A stretch of DNA of 64,000 nt, from positions 62,001-126,000 of the forward strand of contig NZ_JAMPKY010000010.1 of NCBI RefSeq assembly GCF_039962255.1. Direction: 5' to 3'. This stretch comes from Leptolyngbya subtilissima AS-A7 (GTDB lineage Bacteria > Cyanobacteriota > Cyanobacteriia > Phormidesmidales > Phormidesmidaceae). The notes beneath the pieces were generated by a model that was not told the DNA's origin, ran no database searches, and saw only the letters and a list, made by a program, of their open reading frames with translations. The stretch's first letter is position 1; each line of letters starts with the position of its first letter. Below, piece by piece: positions 1 through 7,398 of the stretch. The position numbers and the translations under genes are program-made.

Positions 1-318
1 ATCTACCCCGCCGCCGTGCGCTATATGGGCGAACTCGCCAAGACCATCGACAGCCTCAATGGGATCGGCATTGAGTTTGGCAAAGACAGCGTGGCCAAGG
101 TGGCTGAGTTGACCAAGTCGATGATGACCTCGGTAAACGAGCTAAGCGACATGCTGACCAAGCACTTCATGTCGGTGGAAGAGCACATGCAGTTCTGCGC
201 CCAAACCATTCTCCCCCTGATGGTTCAGGTGCGCGAGCACGCCGATGCCTTGGAGGGCGAAGTGGCTGATGACCTCTGGCCCCTGCCTACCTACCAGGAG
301 ATGCTGTTTATTAAGTAG
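1..318 (+). CDS. glnN: Glutamine synthetase type III, C-terminal end (partial)
   Basis: This is the last 105 codons of a gene that begins before the window; the frame is open from base 1. GlnN makes glutamine from glutamate, ammonia and ATP in the cytoplasm and is the large GSIII form found in many cyanobacteria, often induced by nitrogen limitation. The segment is alpha-helical and ends in DLWPLPTYQEMLFIK, which matches the conserved GSIII C-terminus (family knowledge). The catalytic domain lies outside the window, so activity cannot be judged. The next gene follows after about 125 bp on the same strand. Confidence 0.87.
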   Translation: MYPAAVRYMGELAKTIDSLNGIGIEFGKDSVAKVAELTKSMMTSVNELSDMLTKHFMSVEEHMQFCAQTILPLMVQVREHADALEGEVADDLWPLPTYQEMLFIK

Positions 319-442
319 GGTCAAAGAAGCCAAGGGCAAGGGTTTAAGGTGTCGGGTTTACGGTTTGGGGTACACCCCCCGAACCTGATACCTTTACCTT
401 GAGCCCTTTTAATTTGACCTTTCAAAGTTCTACCGTCGTTCC

Positions 443-925
443 GTGAGCAAGACCAACGCCGCCCGTATACTCGATCGCCTCAAGCTGCCCTACCAACTGC
501 TGGAATATGAGGTAGATCCCAACGACCTGGCCGCTGAGAGCACCGCTGAAAAACTGGGATTGCCGCCGGAGCAGGTGTTTAAGACTCTGGTAGCTAAGGG
601 CGATCGCACGGGCGTCTGCCTCGCCGTCATCCCCGGTAGCGCCCAACTTGATCTAAAAGCGCTGGCGGTGCTGGCGGGCGATCGCAAAACCGACACTGTG
701 CCCCTTAAAGACGTACAGCCTCTAACCGGCTACATTCGCGGCGGCGTCACCGCTTTAGGCACCAAAAAAGCCTATCCAGCCTACGTGGATGAATCGATCC
801 TCACCTTTGAAATGGTGGCCGTATCAGCGGGCAAACGAGGCCTAATGCTGTGGTTGGCTCCCAACGACTACCTGACTGCAACTGAGGGAACATTGGGGGC
901 TTTGGTCAAAAAAACGACGCCCTAG
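443..925 (+). CDS. ybaK: YbaK/EbsC-type aminoacyl-tRNA deacylase
   Basis: A 160-residue protein of the YbaK/ProX editing family, which hydrolyses mischarged aminoacyl-tRNA, classically Cys-tRNA(Pro), in trans to the synthetase. Family features visible are the opening TNAARILDRLKLPY, the EQVFKTLVAKGD segment, and the conserved late part GGVTALGTKKAYP and YVDESIL. The length is normal for the family. The start is GTG in the context CCGTGAGCAAGACC; no better start lies nearby. It is single-domain and not fused to a synthetase. Exact tRNA specificity cannot be read from sequence. Confidence 0.9.
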   Translation: MSKTNAARILDRLKLPYQLLEYEVDPNDLAAESTAEKLGLPPEQVFKTLVAKGDRTGVCLAVIPGSAQLDLKALAVLAGDRKTDTVPLKDVQPLTGYIRGGVTALGTKKAYPAYVDESILTFEMVAVSAGKRGLMLWLAPNDYLTATEGTLGALVKKTTP

Positions 926-1064
926 CCCAGTTTTGGATAGGCCTTTAGCTAGTCAATCCCTGGCTCACTTCCCTATGTGGGCCACTTTGTAGCAGTCCAT
1001 GGGGGCGATCGCTCTTATACCAAAGCAGACGAGAAACTTTGGGCGATCGCTCTAAAAATTGCAA

Positions 1065-1092
1065 AGAAAAGGACACCCCCTTGGGAGTGTCC
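1065..1092 (-). terminator. Rho-independent terminator after the DUF4278 gene
   Basis: Read on the minus strand, a GGACACTCCC/GGGGGTGTCC stem with a short loop is followed by TTTTCTTT. It lies about 45 bp downstream of the DUF4278 stop codon, in the right orientation to end that transcript. Confidence 0.7.
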
Positions 1093-1138
1093 CTCACTGC
1101 TCCAGCTACAGCAAAAAACGGAGTTGCTGACGCAAAGC

Positions 1139-1555
1139 TTAAACCACTTGGTGTAGCTCAGCCTCAAGCTGCTTCAGCAGTTGATCGTTACCCTGGGCAC
1201 GGGCCACTTCAATACGATGCTGAGTCGACTGCTGAATGCTAGTGCGATGAGCTTCAGCCGCTTCTTGCAGCAGGTGACGCCGGGCGGGTAGCCCTTTGCC
1301 TGCCGCAGTCCGCTCCGCCTGAAACACAGGCTGACGATCGGAAGCCACCGTGGAAGACTCAATTTGCCCGTGGCAATTGGTGCTATAGCTAACTCCACGA
1401 TAAGTGTAATTACCGATAGGTTGGGTTATCGGTAAATGCTTAACGTAGGAAAATCTCATTGGACGTCCCCGGTAGGATCCGGTTAGCTCACTTTCACGCA
1501 CTTCTAGAGAAGGCGGGTTGTAATCGTAATCTACGCCGCGATAGCAAAGTTTCAT
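1139..1555 (-). CDS. DUF4278 domain-containing protein
   Basis: A 138-residue protein with the DUF4278 signature at the N-terminus: MKLCYRGVDYDYNPPSLEV, then a YRGRPMRF segment and a second copy-like element NYTYRGVSYST around residues 48-58. DUF4278 proteins are short, nearly restricted to cyanobacteria, and of unknown function. The C-terminal 60 residues are a charged alpha-helical tail rich in Ala, Gln and His that could form a coiled coil. No signal peptide or membrane segment is seen. It is transcribed alone, with its own terminator. Function unknown. Confidence 0.82.
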   Translation of the reverse strand: MKLCYRGVDYDYNPPSLEVRESELTGSYRGRPMRFSYVKHLPITQPIGNYTYRGVSYSTNCHGQIESSTVASDRQPVFQAERTAAGKGLPARRHLLQEAAEAHRTSIQQSTQHRIEVARAQGNDQLLKQLEAELHQVV

Positions 1556-1950
1556 GTCACGCCTCTTGTTGACAAAGGATTTAACAAACTGCCTAAGCAG
1601 GGTGCGTTCCTTCGGGAGCCAATCTCCTTACTTCCGTCTAGGGCGTAGTGGAGTAGTCTCCAGGTTGCCTCAGATGAACGTCAACGTACTTTCTGTATTC
1701 AATTTTACTAAATCCTTCCGATGTCAACAAGCCATGTCATTTAATTTAAAGGAAGATCTATCTCAGGGAATAGCTTGCCAGCTAAGGGTTCGAGGGGCTA
1801 GGCGGGCGATGGGGTTCCGGCAAATCTTTACTGTTTCTTTGCAGCGATCGTTGCTTACGCCGATTTCGCAACAGCAAGCAATTTACACTATGCTAAGTAT
1901 GTAACGGTTGCTTAACGTAACTATCGCCTCCTGCATGGGTTTCCAGTTCT
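1556..1950. other. 395-bp intergenic region between divergent genes
   Basis: The region separates the minus-strand DUF4278 gene from the plus-strand pterin synthase and should carry both promoters. A plus-strand frame of 116 codons crosses it, but its amino-acid composition is not protein-like and it overlaps the DUF4278 start, so I do not call it. I see no convincing -35/-10 pair, tRNA or riboswitch. One GCGATCG site is present near 1846. Confidence 0.5.
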
Positions 1951-2817
1951 ATGAAATGCATAATCAATCGCCGGGCGCAGTTTTCTGCTAGCCACCGCTA
2001 CTGGCTAGGCGAGCTGAGCGACGCCGAAAACGCCCAGCGGTTTGGCCCCTGCATCAACTTTCCTGGCCATGGTCACAACTACGTGCTCTATGTGGCCATG
2101 GAAGGCGACCTAGACGAGTACGGCATGGTGCTTAACCTGTCTGACGTCAAGCATGTGATCAAAAAGGAAGTCACTTCCCAGCTTGACTTTGCCTACCTCA
2201 ACGATGTCTGGCCAGAATTTCAGCACACCCTGCCCACCACCGAATACCTGGCTAAGGTGATCTGGGATCGCCTCGCGCCCCACCTGCCCATCGTCAACAT
2301 TCAGCTGTTTGAACACCCCGAACTCTGGTCCGACTACTCAGGTAATGCCATGGAAGCCTTTCTCACCGTCAGCACCCACTTTAGTGCCGCCCACCGCTTG
2401 GCCTCGCCTCGGCTCAGCTACGAAGAAAACTGCGAAATTTACGGCAAGTGCGCCCGCCCTCACGGCCACGGTCATAATTACCACTTAGAAGTCACTGTTA
2501 AAGGGCAAATCGACCCTCGTACGGGCATGCTGGTCGATTTAGCAGCGCTTCAGGCAGCTATTGACGAGCACGTGGTGGAACCCTTCGACCATACTTTCCT
2601 CAATAAAGACATCCCCTACTTTGCTGAAGTAGTGCCCACGGCAGAGAACATCGCCGTCCATATTCGCGATCTGCTGCAAGGCCCCATCGCTGACTTGGGT
2701 GCTAGCCTCCACAAGGTCAAGCTGATCGAAAGCCCCAACAACTCCGCCGAAGTCTACGCCTCAGTGCCGATGGACGATACTGCGGTTACGGCTGCGCCAG
2801 AATTCGCTACCGTCTAA
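1951..2817 (+). CDS. Tandem-domain 6-carboxytetrahydropterin / 6-pyruvoyltetrahydropterin synthase
   Basis: A 288-residue protein made of two PTPS/QueD folds in tandem. Such enzymes convert dihydroneopterin triphosphate either to 6-pyruvoyl-tetrahydropterin (pterin cofactors and glycosides in cyanobacteria) or to 6-carboxytetrahydropterin (queuosine). Domain 1, about residues 1-125, has FSASHRYW, a Cys in FGPCINFPGHGHNY and a late Glu. Domain 2, about 130-275, has FSAAHRL, Cys in YGKCARPHGHGHNY, FDHTFLN and LIESP. Both therefore keep zinc-type histidines and the Cys. Domain 1 reads LDFAYLN where domain 2 has FDHTFLN, so the catalytic His of the Asp-His pair is missing there. Start ATG 1951. 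PtpS versus QueD activity cannot be decided. Confidence 0.88.
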   Translation: MKCIINRRAQFSASHRYWLGELSDAENAQRFGPCINFPGHGHNYVLYVAMEGDLDEYGMVLNLSDVKHVIKKEVTSQLDFAYLNDVWPEFQHTLPTTEYLAKVIWDRLAPHLPIVNIQLFEHPELWSDYSGNAMEAFLTVSTHFSAAHRLASPRLSYEENCEIYGKCARPHGHGHNYHLEVTVKGQIDPRTGMLVDLAALQAAIDEHVVEPFDHTFLNKDIPYFAEVVPTAENIAVHIRDLLQGPIADLGASLHKVKLIESPNNSAEVYASVPMDDTAVTAAPEFATV

Positions 2818-2820
2818 TAA

Positions 2821-2846
2821 ACTGGGTCACTTGAGCCAGTATTTTT
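2821..2846 (+). terminator. Hairpin and T-run just after the pterin synthase stop
   Basis: ACTGG...CCAGT inverted repeat with an inner TCA/TGA extension, followed directly by ATTTTTCT. It starts 3 bp after the stop codon. Confidence 0.6.
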
Positions 2847-2855
2847 CTATTAAAG

Positions 2856-2895
2856 ACTCTCCCTTGCCTAGAACCGTGGGCAAGGGAGAGTTTTA
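2856..2895 (+). terminator. Strong second terminator after the pterin synthase gene
   Basis: A perfect 13-bp stem ACTCTCCCTTGCC / GGCAAGGGAGAGT with an 10-base loop, followed by TTTT. It forms a double terminator with the hairpin immediately upstream. Confidence 0.8.
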
Positions 2896-3012
2896 GTATG
2901 GCTGGTGCGATCGCCGACAAACATAGCTAGAAAAGCCTAAAAAGCCCAAACTCAGAGCTCGTCAGGCATTCCTCGCTTTGCTATCTTCGTTCTTCTGCCA
3001 GGCACAAGGCTG

Positions 3013-3993
3013 TCAAGGCCGGCTCTCTCGCTTGGTCACCCGGCTCTCGTAGGTTTCGTAGGCGGCCACAATCCGCTGCACCAGTGGGTGGCGCACCACG
3101 TCTGCCTGGTTGAGCTGGCAAAAGGCAATCCCGTTTACCCCTTTAAGAATCTGCTGGGCCACGGCCAAACCCGAGGTCTGGTCTGCCGGCAAGTCGGTTT
3201 GAGTGACATCGCCCGTCACCACCATGCGTGACTTAAAGCCCAGGCGGGTCAGCACCATCTTCATCTGAGCCGGGGTAGTGTTCTGGGCTTCATCCATAAT
3301 CACAAAGGCGTTGTTGAGGGTGCGTCCCCGCATATAGGCCAGGGGAGCCACCTCGATAATGCCGCGCTCCATCAGGTTGGCGACTTTCTCTGGGTCTACC
3401 AACTCGTGGAGAGCATCGTAGAGAGGTCGCAGGTAGGGGTTTACCTTTTGCTGCAAATCTCCCGGCAAAAAGCCCAGCCGTTCCCCCGCTTCGACCGCCG
3501 GGCGAGTCAAAATCAGGCGCTCAAATTCGTTGTTGAGCAGTGCCTGAATACCTACCAGGGTTGCCAGAAAAGTCTTGCCGGTGCCAGCTGGGCCAATGCA
3601 AAACACCATGTCTTGACTACGCAGGGCTTTGACATACTGCTTTTGGCGAAAGGTTTTGGCCCGCACCACTTCTCCCCGCCGAGTACGAGCCACCACATCC
3701 TGGTGAATGGCCTGAAGCTCGTCGATGCGATCGGTATCAAGGGCTTGTCGAGCCGTCATAATGTCGGCGGTAGTTACTGGCTGCCCTTGGCTCCACAAAG
3801 GCTCTAGAGCCATAACCAACCGCTGAGCCAGGGCCGCACCGTTGTCAGTGCCCGAAATAAATAACTCCTGGCCGCGCAGTACTAGAGATGCTCCAGTTTG
3901 GCTGGCCAGGAGTTTAATATTTTCGTCTCGGTAGCCTGCCAGGGCCACAGCGCCCTCTGATGTAGGCAGTTCAATCCGCAGGGGAGAATCCAT
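3013..3993 (-). CDS. phoH: PhoH family ATPase
   Basis: A 326-residue cytoplasmic protein. The N-terminal ~110 residues form the KH-like part common in PhoH-L proteins; the PhoH ATPase domain follows, with Walker A GPAGTGKT near residue 138 and Walker B VIMDEAQN near 229, plus RGRTLNNAF and VVTGDVTQTDLP, all typical. PhoH proteins are linked to RNA metabolism and, in some bacteria, phosphate starvation; the cellular role is not settled. It is the last gene of the minus-strand run rpsP-khpA-phoH, 50 bp after khpA, which suggests a translation/RNA role here. Start ATG 3993. Confidence 0.93.
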   Translation of the reverse strand: MDSPLRIELPTSEGAVALAGYRDENIKLLASQTGASLVLRGQELFISGTDNGAALAQRLVMALEPLWSQGQPVTTADIMTARQALDTDRIDELQAIHQDVVARTRRGEVVRAKTFRQKQYVKALRSQDMVFCIGPAGTGKTFLATLVGIQALLNNEFERLILTRPAVEAGERLGFLPGDLQQKVNPYLRPLYDALHELVDPEKVANLMERGIIEVAPLAYMRGRTLNNAFVIMDEAQNTTPAQMKMVLTRLGFKSRMVVTGDVTQTDLPADQTSGLAVAQQILKGVNGIAFCQLNQADVVRHPLVQRIVAAYETYESRVTKRESRP

Positions 3994-4043
3994 CTATAAA
4001 GATTGCCAGAATAATTCAGGCCTGGAGTGCGTATGCCTAAACC

Positions 4044-4391
4044 CTACACTTTCGGACGAAGCTGGGGCTTAGGCTTGCCCGACGATCGCTGAGCAGGGCC
4101 ACTGTAAGACCTATGGTCAGTCCCAGCTTCCTGCTCTGAGGCTCCGTAGACATCTACATAGGCCGACCAACCAGACAACGCTGCCGTAGCCCGCACAATG
4201 GTGCGAATGGCTTGAATGTTGCGCCCGCCCCGGCCAAACACCTTGCCCCGCTCATCACCCTTAAAGGCAATTCGGATCCAAACCTTAGACTGCGCAGCGT
4301 TCTCTTCGCAATCGATACGCAAAGAATCGGGCGAGTCTAAGAAAGGCTCTACCAAAAACCGAACCAGTCCTGGGAAATCAGGGCTATCCAT
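4044..4391 (-). CDS. khpA: KH-domain RNA-binding protein KhpA
   Basis: A 115-residue protein starting at ATG 4391 (MDSPDFPGLVRFLVEPF), preferred over an upstream in-frame start because the family begins there. A single KH domain contains the GXXG-type loop in GKVFGRGGRNIQAIR. KhpA-type proteins bind RNA and affect ribosome-related and cell-division transcripts in other bacteria. The C-terminal ~35 residues are a basic, disordered tail (SSGKPKPQLRPKV). It lies 32 bp downstream of rpsP and 50 bp upstream of phoH; rpsP-khpA adjacency is widely conserved and supports the call. Confidence 0.88.
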   Translation of the reverse strand: MDSPDFPGLVRFLVEPFLDSPDSLRIDCEENAAQSKVWIRIAFKGDERGKVFGRGGRNIQAIRTIVRATAALSGWSAYVDVYGASEQEAGTDHRSYSGPAQRSSGKPKPQLRPKV

Positions 4392-4423
4392 GGTGGGGGC
4401 AGGGGCTAAAAGCAATGGGTGAG

Positions 4424-4702
4424 CTAGGCTTCAGCCTTAACTTCGGTCTTGAAGTTGGTCTTACGCTTTTCGATCAGGTTGGCTTTTTCGAGAATGTGCC
4501 GCACGGTCTGGGTAGGCTGCGCACCCTGCTCTAAGCGACGCGTAATGGCGTCAACGTCGAGCCGAGTTTCGTCGGTGCGGGGGTTGTAGAAGCCAACTTC
4601 TTCCAGAGGGCGGCCGTCGCGACGGGCATCGCTATTGATGGCTACGATGCGGTAGCTGACTTCCCGCTTTTTGCCGAAACGCTTGAGTCGAAGCTTAATC
4701 AT
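4424..4702 (-). CDS. rpsP: 30S ribosomal protein S16
   Basis: A 92-residue protein from ATG 4702 reading [20 protein letters not shown], the diagnostic S16 N-terminus. [17 protein letters not shown] follows, as in all S16. A longer in-frame extension upstream is rejected because it has no S16 similarity. S16 is an early 16S rRNA-binding protein of the small subunit. It is first in the rpsP-khpA-phoH group, 185 bp downstream of psbN on the same strand. Confidence 0.97.
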   Translation of the reverse strand: MIKLRLKRFGKKREVSYRIVAINSDARRDGRPLEEVGFYNPRTDETRLDVDAITRRLEQGAQPTQTVRHILEKANLIEKRKTNFKTEVKAEA

Positions 4703-4848
4703 AGGGTTTAGAGCAACATTCGTTGAGGTTGAAAGTTTTGACCTGTACGGATTGCGGCAGGACAGCCAAAATAAATCCACAGGTTTCTAATCCTACCACC
4801 AGAAGCCTGCGCAATCAATGGTTTTGACCCAAAAACTTGAGGTCATGG

Positions 4849-4878
4849 GGGCGATGCCCAAAACTAGCGGCATCGCCC
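4849..4878 (-). terminator. Perfect hairpin between psbN and rpsP
   Basis: GGGCGATGCC and GGCATCGCCC form a perfect 10-bp stem with a 10-base loop 9 bp after the psbN stop. There is no T-run directly after it on the minus strand (CCATGACC follows), so it may be a processing or attenuating hairpin rather than a full terminator. A TTTTT occurs about 14 bases later. Confidence 0.5.
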
Positions 4879-4887
4879 TGGGAAACC

Positions 4888-5019
4888 CTAGTCTTCGTGG
4901 TCGTCAAAGGGGTCAGCCAACTGCTTGGACGGGGGGCCAAAGGACATGTACACTGAGTAACCAGTTACGGCTACCACTACGGCAGCCACGGAAATGATAA
5001 GAACTGTTGCAGGTTCCAT
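4888..5019 (-). CDS. psbN: Photosystem II protein PsbN
   Basis: A 43-residue single-span membrane protein, MEPATVLIISVAAVVVAV... ending PFDDHED, which matches PsbN throughout. PsbN is an assembly factor needed for photosystem II reaction-centre formation in thylakoids rather than a stable subunit. The membrane segment spans about residues 5-26. It is divergent from psbH with 74 bp between start codons, the arrangement seen in many cyanobacteria. Confidence 0.96.
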   Translation of the reverse strand: MEPATVLIISVAAVVVAVTGYSVYMSFGPPSKQLADPFDDHED

Positions 5020-5051
5020 GGGGTTTATGAGAATAGGAAACCACCCCATCC

Positions 5052-5057
5052 TATAAT
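5052..5057 (+). promoter_or_regulatory. Candidate -10 box for psbH
   Basis: TATAAT sits 36 bp before the psbH ATG in the psbN-psbH divergent region. No good -35 TTGACA precedes it, so the assignment rests on the perfect -10 hexamer and its position. AGGA at 5087-5090 acts as the psbH ribosome binding site. Confidence 0.4.
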
Positions 5058-5093
5058 ATTACGAACTATAAAGTGTTGATTGTGGAAGGATCC

Positions 5094-5297
5094 ATGGCAC
5101 AACGGACTAGGTTAGGAGACGTGTTAAAGCCCCTCAACTCTGAGTACGGTAAGGTTGCTCCCGGCTGGGGCACTACCCCTGTGATGGCGGTTTTTATCGG
5201 TCTGTTCTTCGTGTTTCTGCTGATTATTTTGCAGCTTTATAATTCTTCTATCGTGCTGGAAAGCTTTGATGTGGACTGGCGCAGCGTAGGGCTCTAG
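5094..5297 (+). CDS. psbH: Photosystem II reaction centre protein PsbH
   Basis: A 67-residue subunit, [20 protein letters not shown] onward, with one membrane helix (about residues 27-50: [18 protein letters not shown]) and the conserved [13 protein letters not shown] lumenal end. PsbH stabilises QB-site function and CP47 binding in photosystem II. ATG 5094 is chosen because the known N-terminus starts there and GGAAGGA precedes it; seven upstream in-frame codons are not part of the protein. A strong terminator follows. Confidence 0.97.
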   Translation: MAQRTRLGDVLKPLNSEYGKVAPGWGTTPVMAVFIGLFFVFLLIILQLYNSSIVLESFDVDWRSVGL

Positions 5298-5379
5298 GGA
5301 GTTTGGGGATCAAGCCACCACGGTTTGCCCTCAGATTTGCCAACGCAGTTTGGATACGGCATCCAAAATTTATTAATCT

Positions 5380-5416
5380 GAGGCTGGTGTAGACCCTTGA
5401 CTACCCAGCCTCTTTT
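5380..5416 (+). terminator. Terminator after psbH
   Basis: GAGGCTGG pairs with CCAGCCTC, with an inner GTAG/CTAC, followed by TTTT. It lies about 80 bp after psbH and before tatA, so psbH and tatA are probably separate transcripts. Confidence 0.75.
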
Positions 5417-5490
5417 GCCGTTTGATGCACGCATAGTTGGTGCACAGCAGCAGGTCGTTTGCACAGCCGTCGTTACTCGGGAGTTGACCT

Positions 5491-5841
5491 ATGAACGTGT
5501 TTGGTGTGGGTTTGCCAGAGATGGCGCTAATTATGGTGCTGGCGCTATTGGTCTTTGGCCCCAAAAAGCTGCCCGAAATTGGTCGCAGCATGGGAAAAGC
5601 CATCAAGGGCTTTCAAGAGGCTTCTCGGGAGTTTGAGGAGGAGTTCAAGAAGGAAGCCCAACAAATTGAGAAGGTGGTGACTGCACCAATGAAGGCGACC
5701 CTAGAACCCGAATCGCCCAAGGTGCTAACACCCCCTGAGGTTACCGCTGAGGTTGAACCCGAGATTGCTCCGCTGGAATCGAGTGACACCAATGGCAGCA
5801 GCCCCGCAGCTGAGCCAGCTGAAACCGATTCTCCTGCTTAA
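5491..5841 (+). CDS. tatA: Twin-arginine translocase subunit TatA/E
   Basis: A 116-residue protein with the TatA layout: an N-terminal membrane helix (PEMALIMVLALLVFG), the FGPKKLPEIGRSMGKAIKGF hinge and amphipathic helix, then a charged helix and an acidic Pro/Glu-rich tail from about residue 70. It would form the protein-conducting element of the Tat pathway, which moves folded proteins across thylakoid and plasma membranes. pth follows after 17 bp, so the two are probably co-transcribed. No tatC is present in the window. Confidence 0.93.
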   Translation: MNVFGVGLPEMALIMVLALLVFGPKKLPEIGRSMGKAIKGFQEASREFEEEFKKEAQQIEKVVTAPMKATLEPESPKVLTPPEVTAEVEPEIAPLESSDTNGSSPAAEPAETDSPA

Positions 5842-5858
5842 GTAGGGGCCGTTGACTT

Positions 5859-6476
5859 ATGGCTGACGTAGCATCGCCTGCTCTCCCCTGCCTGATTGTG
5901 GGGCTGGGCAACCCGGGAGATAAGTACGCAGGCACCCGCCACAATATTGGCTTTGAGGTAGTCGATCGCCTTTCCAAGGCCTGGGCTGTTTCTCTTAAAG
6001 AGGAGCGGCGGTTTCAGGGCGAGTATGGAGCCGGATTTGGGCCAACTCGTCAGAAGGTGTATTTGCTCAAACCGCTAACCTACATGAACCGCTCAGGTCA
6101 GTCGATGCGGGCGGTACTCGACTGGCTAAAGCTAGATCCGAGCCAAGTGTTAGTGGTCTACGACGATATGGATTTGCCTGTAGGGCGGCTGCGACTGCGG
6201 CTGTCGGGCTCGGCCGGGGGGCATAACGGTATGAAGTCGGCCATTGCTCACCTCGGTACCCAAGATTTCCCGCGCCTGCGAATTGGCATTGGGGCCAGTC
6301 AACGAGTTGGGGGTCAAGCTGTTGTTTCCCATGTGCTGGGCAACTTTTCTAAAACCGAACGCAGCACCCTAGATGGAGTGGTTGACACGACTCTGCGCGC
6401 GATTGAAAAAGCCCTCACCGACGGGGTCGAAAAAGCTATGAGTCTCTACAACAGTGTGGACTTGAGCAGCAGTTAA
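5859..6476 (+). CDS. pth: Peptidyl-tRNA hydrolase
   Basis: A 205-residue Pth1 enzyme that releases tRNA from peptidyl-tRNA dropped by the ribosome. It shows VGLGNPGDKYAGTRHNIGFE, with the conserved Asn and catalytic His, LLKPLTYMNRSGQS, YDDMDLP with the catalytic Asp near residue 103, and GSAGGHNGMKSAI. Start ATG 5859 sits 17 bp after tatA. The length is slightly above the E. coli enzyme, owing to a short N-terminal extension (MADVASPALP). It converges with the minus-strand DUF2382 gene. Confidence 0.96.
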   Translation: MADVASPALPCLIVGLGNPGDKYAGTRHNIGFEVVDRLSKAWAVSLKEERRFQGEYGAGFGPTRQKVYLLKPLTYMNRSGQSMRAVLDWLKLDPSQVLVVYDDMDLPVGRLRLRLSGSAGGHNGMKSAIAHLGTQDFPRLRIGIGASQRVGGQAVVSHVLGNFSKTERSTLDGVVDTTLRAIEKALTDGVEKAMSLYNSVDLSSS

Positions 6477-6512
6477 GCCGCTCATTCCTTGGTTAGTTTT
6501 TTTGACGAAGTT

Positions 6513-7280
6513 TTAAACGGAAGTACATTCAGAAATTAAGTTCTGATAGGTTTGCACCATAGTGGGATCGCTTAAAAACAGCTCTAGGCGAACGTGGCTA
6601 AGTTGGTTTAAAAGAACCTTTTCTAACCGCGCGAGCTTTTGAATTGCAGCCTGGGGAGTTTCAAACTCATAGATGGTCCCTTTAAGACCATTTTCGCCGT
6701 CGAGAAGAATGGCCACTCTGATTTTTTCGCAGTGAAGCTCTGGTCTCTGTTCGGCGGTACTAAGAAAAGACATCGCGCCTTGAATAGTTTCAAAGGTACC
6801 ACTAGCAGTGATATCTCGATTGCTGTCGGGCTGAACAGCAATCTCATGGCCTTGAAGCTGAGTCTCTCCCAAGCTCATCTCGACGGGGGGATTGCCGCTA
6901 CCTATATGCTCAATAACAAGCTTTTCTCGCCGAACGGGAACTTCTACTATCTCGGTTTCGACTACCCTACGGACGCTGACCTCACCTACCTTGACACGCT
7001 TACGATTAACGACTAAACGCTCTTCAACCAGCTGAATTTTCTGACCGGCGTTGGGAGAAAATTCACTCTGATCTCGGTCGACATAAATAGTCTTATTCTC
7101 AGAGTCTATATCTGTAATAGAGGCGCTGGGAATGGTGGCCTGGTTATTTCCGCCATTACGGCCTATGAGCTGCACGATAAGAGAAAAATCTGTGGCCGAA
7201 GGCTCAACTCTAACCACATTGCCGATTAGATATCCTGAGCGATCGAAGACGTCATTGTTAATTAGATGTTGTTGAGACAT
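6513..7280 (-). CDS. DUF2382-containing hypothetical protein
   Basis: A 255-residue soluble protein. Residues about 1-80 resemble a small beta-barrel (FDRSGYLIGNVVRVEP...), possibly PRC-barrel related. Residues 82-130 contain a DUF2382 (YsnF/AvaK) element, VEERLVVNRKRVKVGEVSV followed by VETEIVEVPVRREKLVIE. The C-terminal ~100 residues are a mixed alpha/beta part I do not recognise. DUF2382 proteins are often stress-induced; the biochemical role is unknown. It lies 118 bp downstream of a second DUF2382 gene on the same strand, so a shared stress function is likely but inferred. Confidence 0.78.
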   Translation of the reverse strand: MSQQHLINNDVFDRSGYLIGNVVRVEPSATDFSLIVQLIGRNGGNNQATIPSASITDIDSENKTIYVDRDQSEFSPNAGQKIQLVEERLVVNRKRVKVGEVSVRRVVETEIVEVPVRREKLVIEHIGSGNPPVEMSLGETQLQGHEIAVQPDSNRDITASGTFETIQGAMSFLSTAEQRPELHCEKIRVAILLDGENGLKGTIYEFETPQAAIQKLARLEKVLLNQLSHVRLELFLSDPTMVQTYQNLISECTSV

Positions 7281-7398
7281 TTTTAAGACGCAAGTAAGCT
7301 AATAACTAATATTTGCCATAGATATTAAGAGGACGCAGCCGCGGCTACGCCCTCTTAGAACAGACGGAGATACTAACGTCTATCTCCTGGTGCAAACC

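Noticed and set aside
1554..1904. 116-codon plus-strand frame in the gap before the pterin synthase
   Set aside because: Overlaps the DUF4278 start region, has no ribosome site, and its Ser/Gln/Leu-rich composition shows no protein-like pattern.
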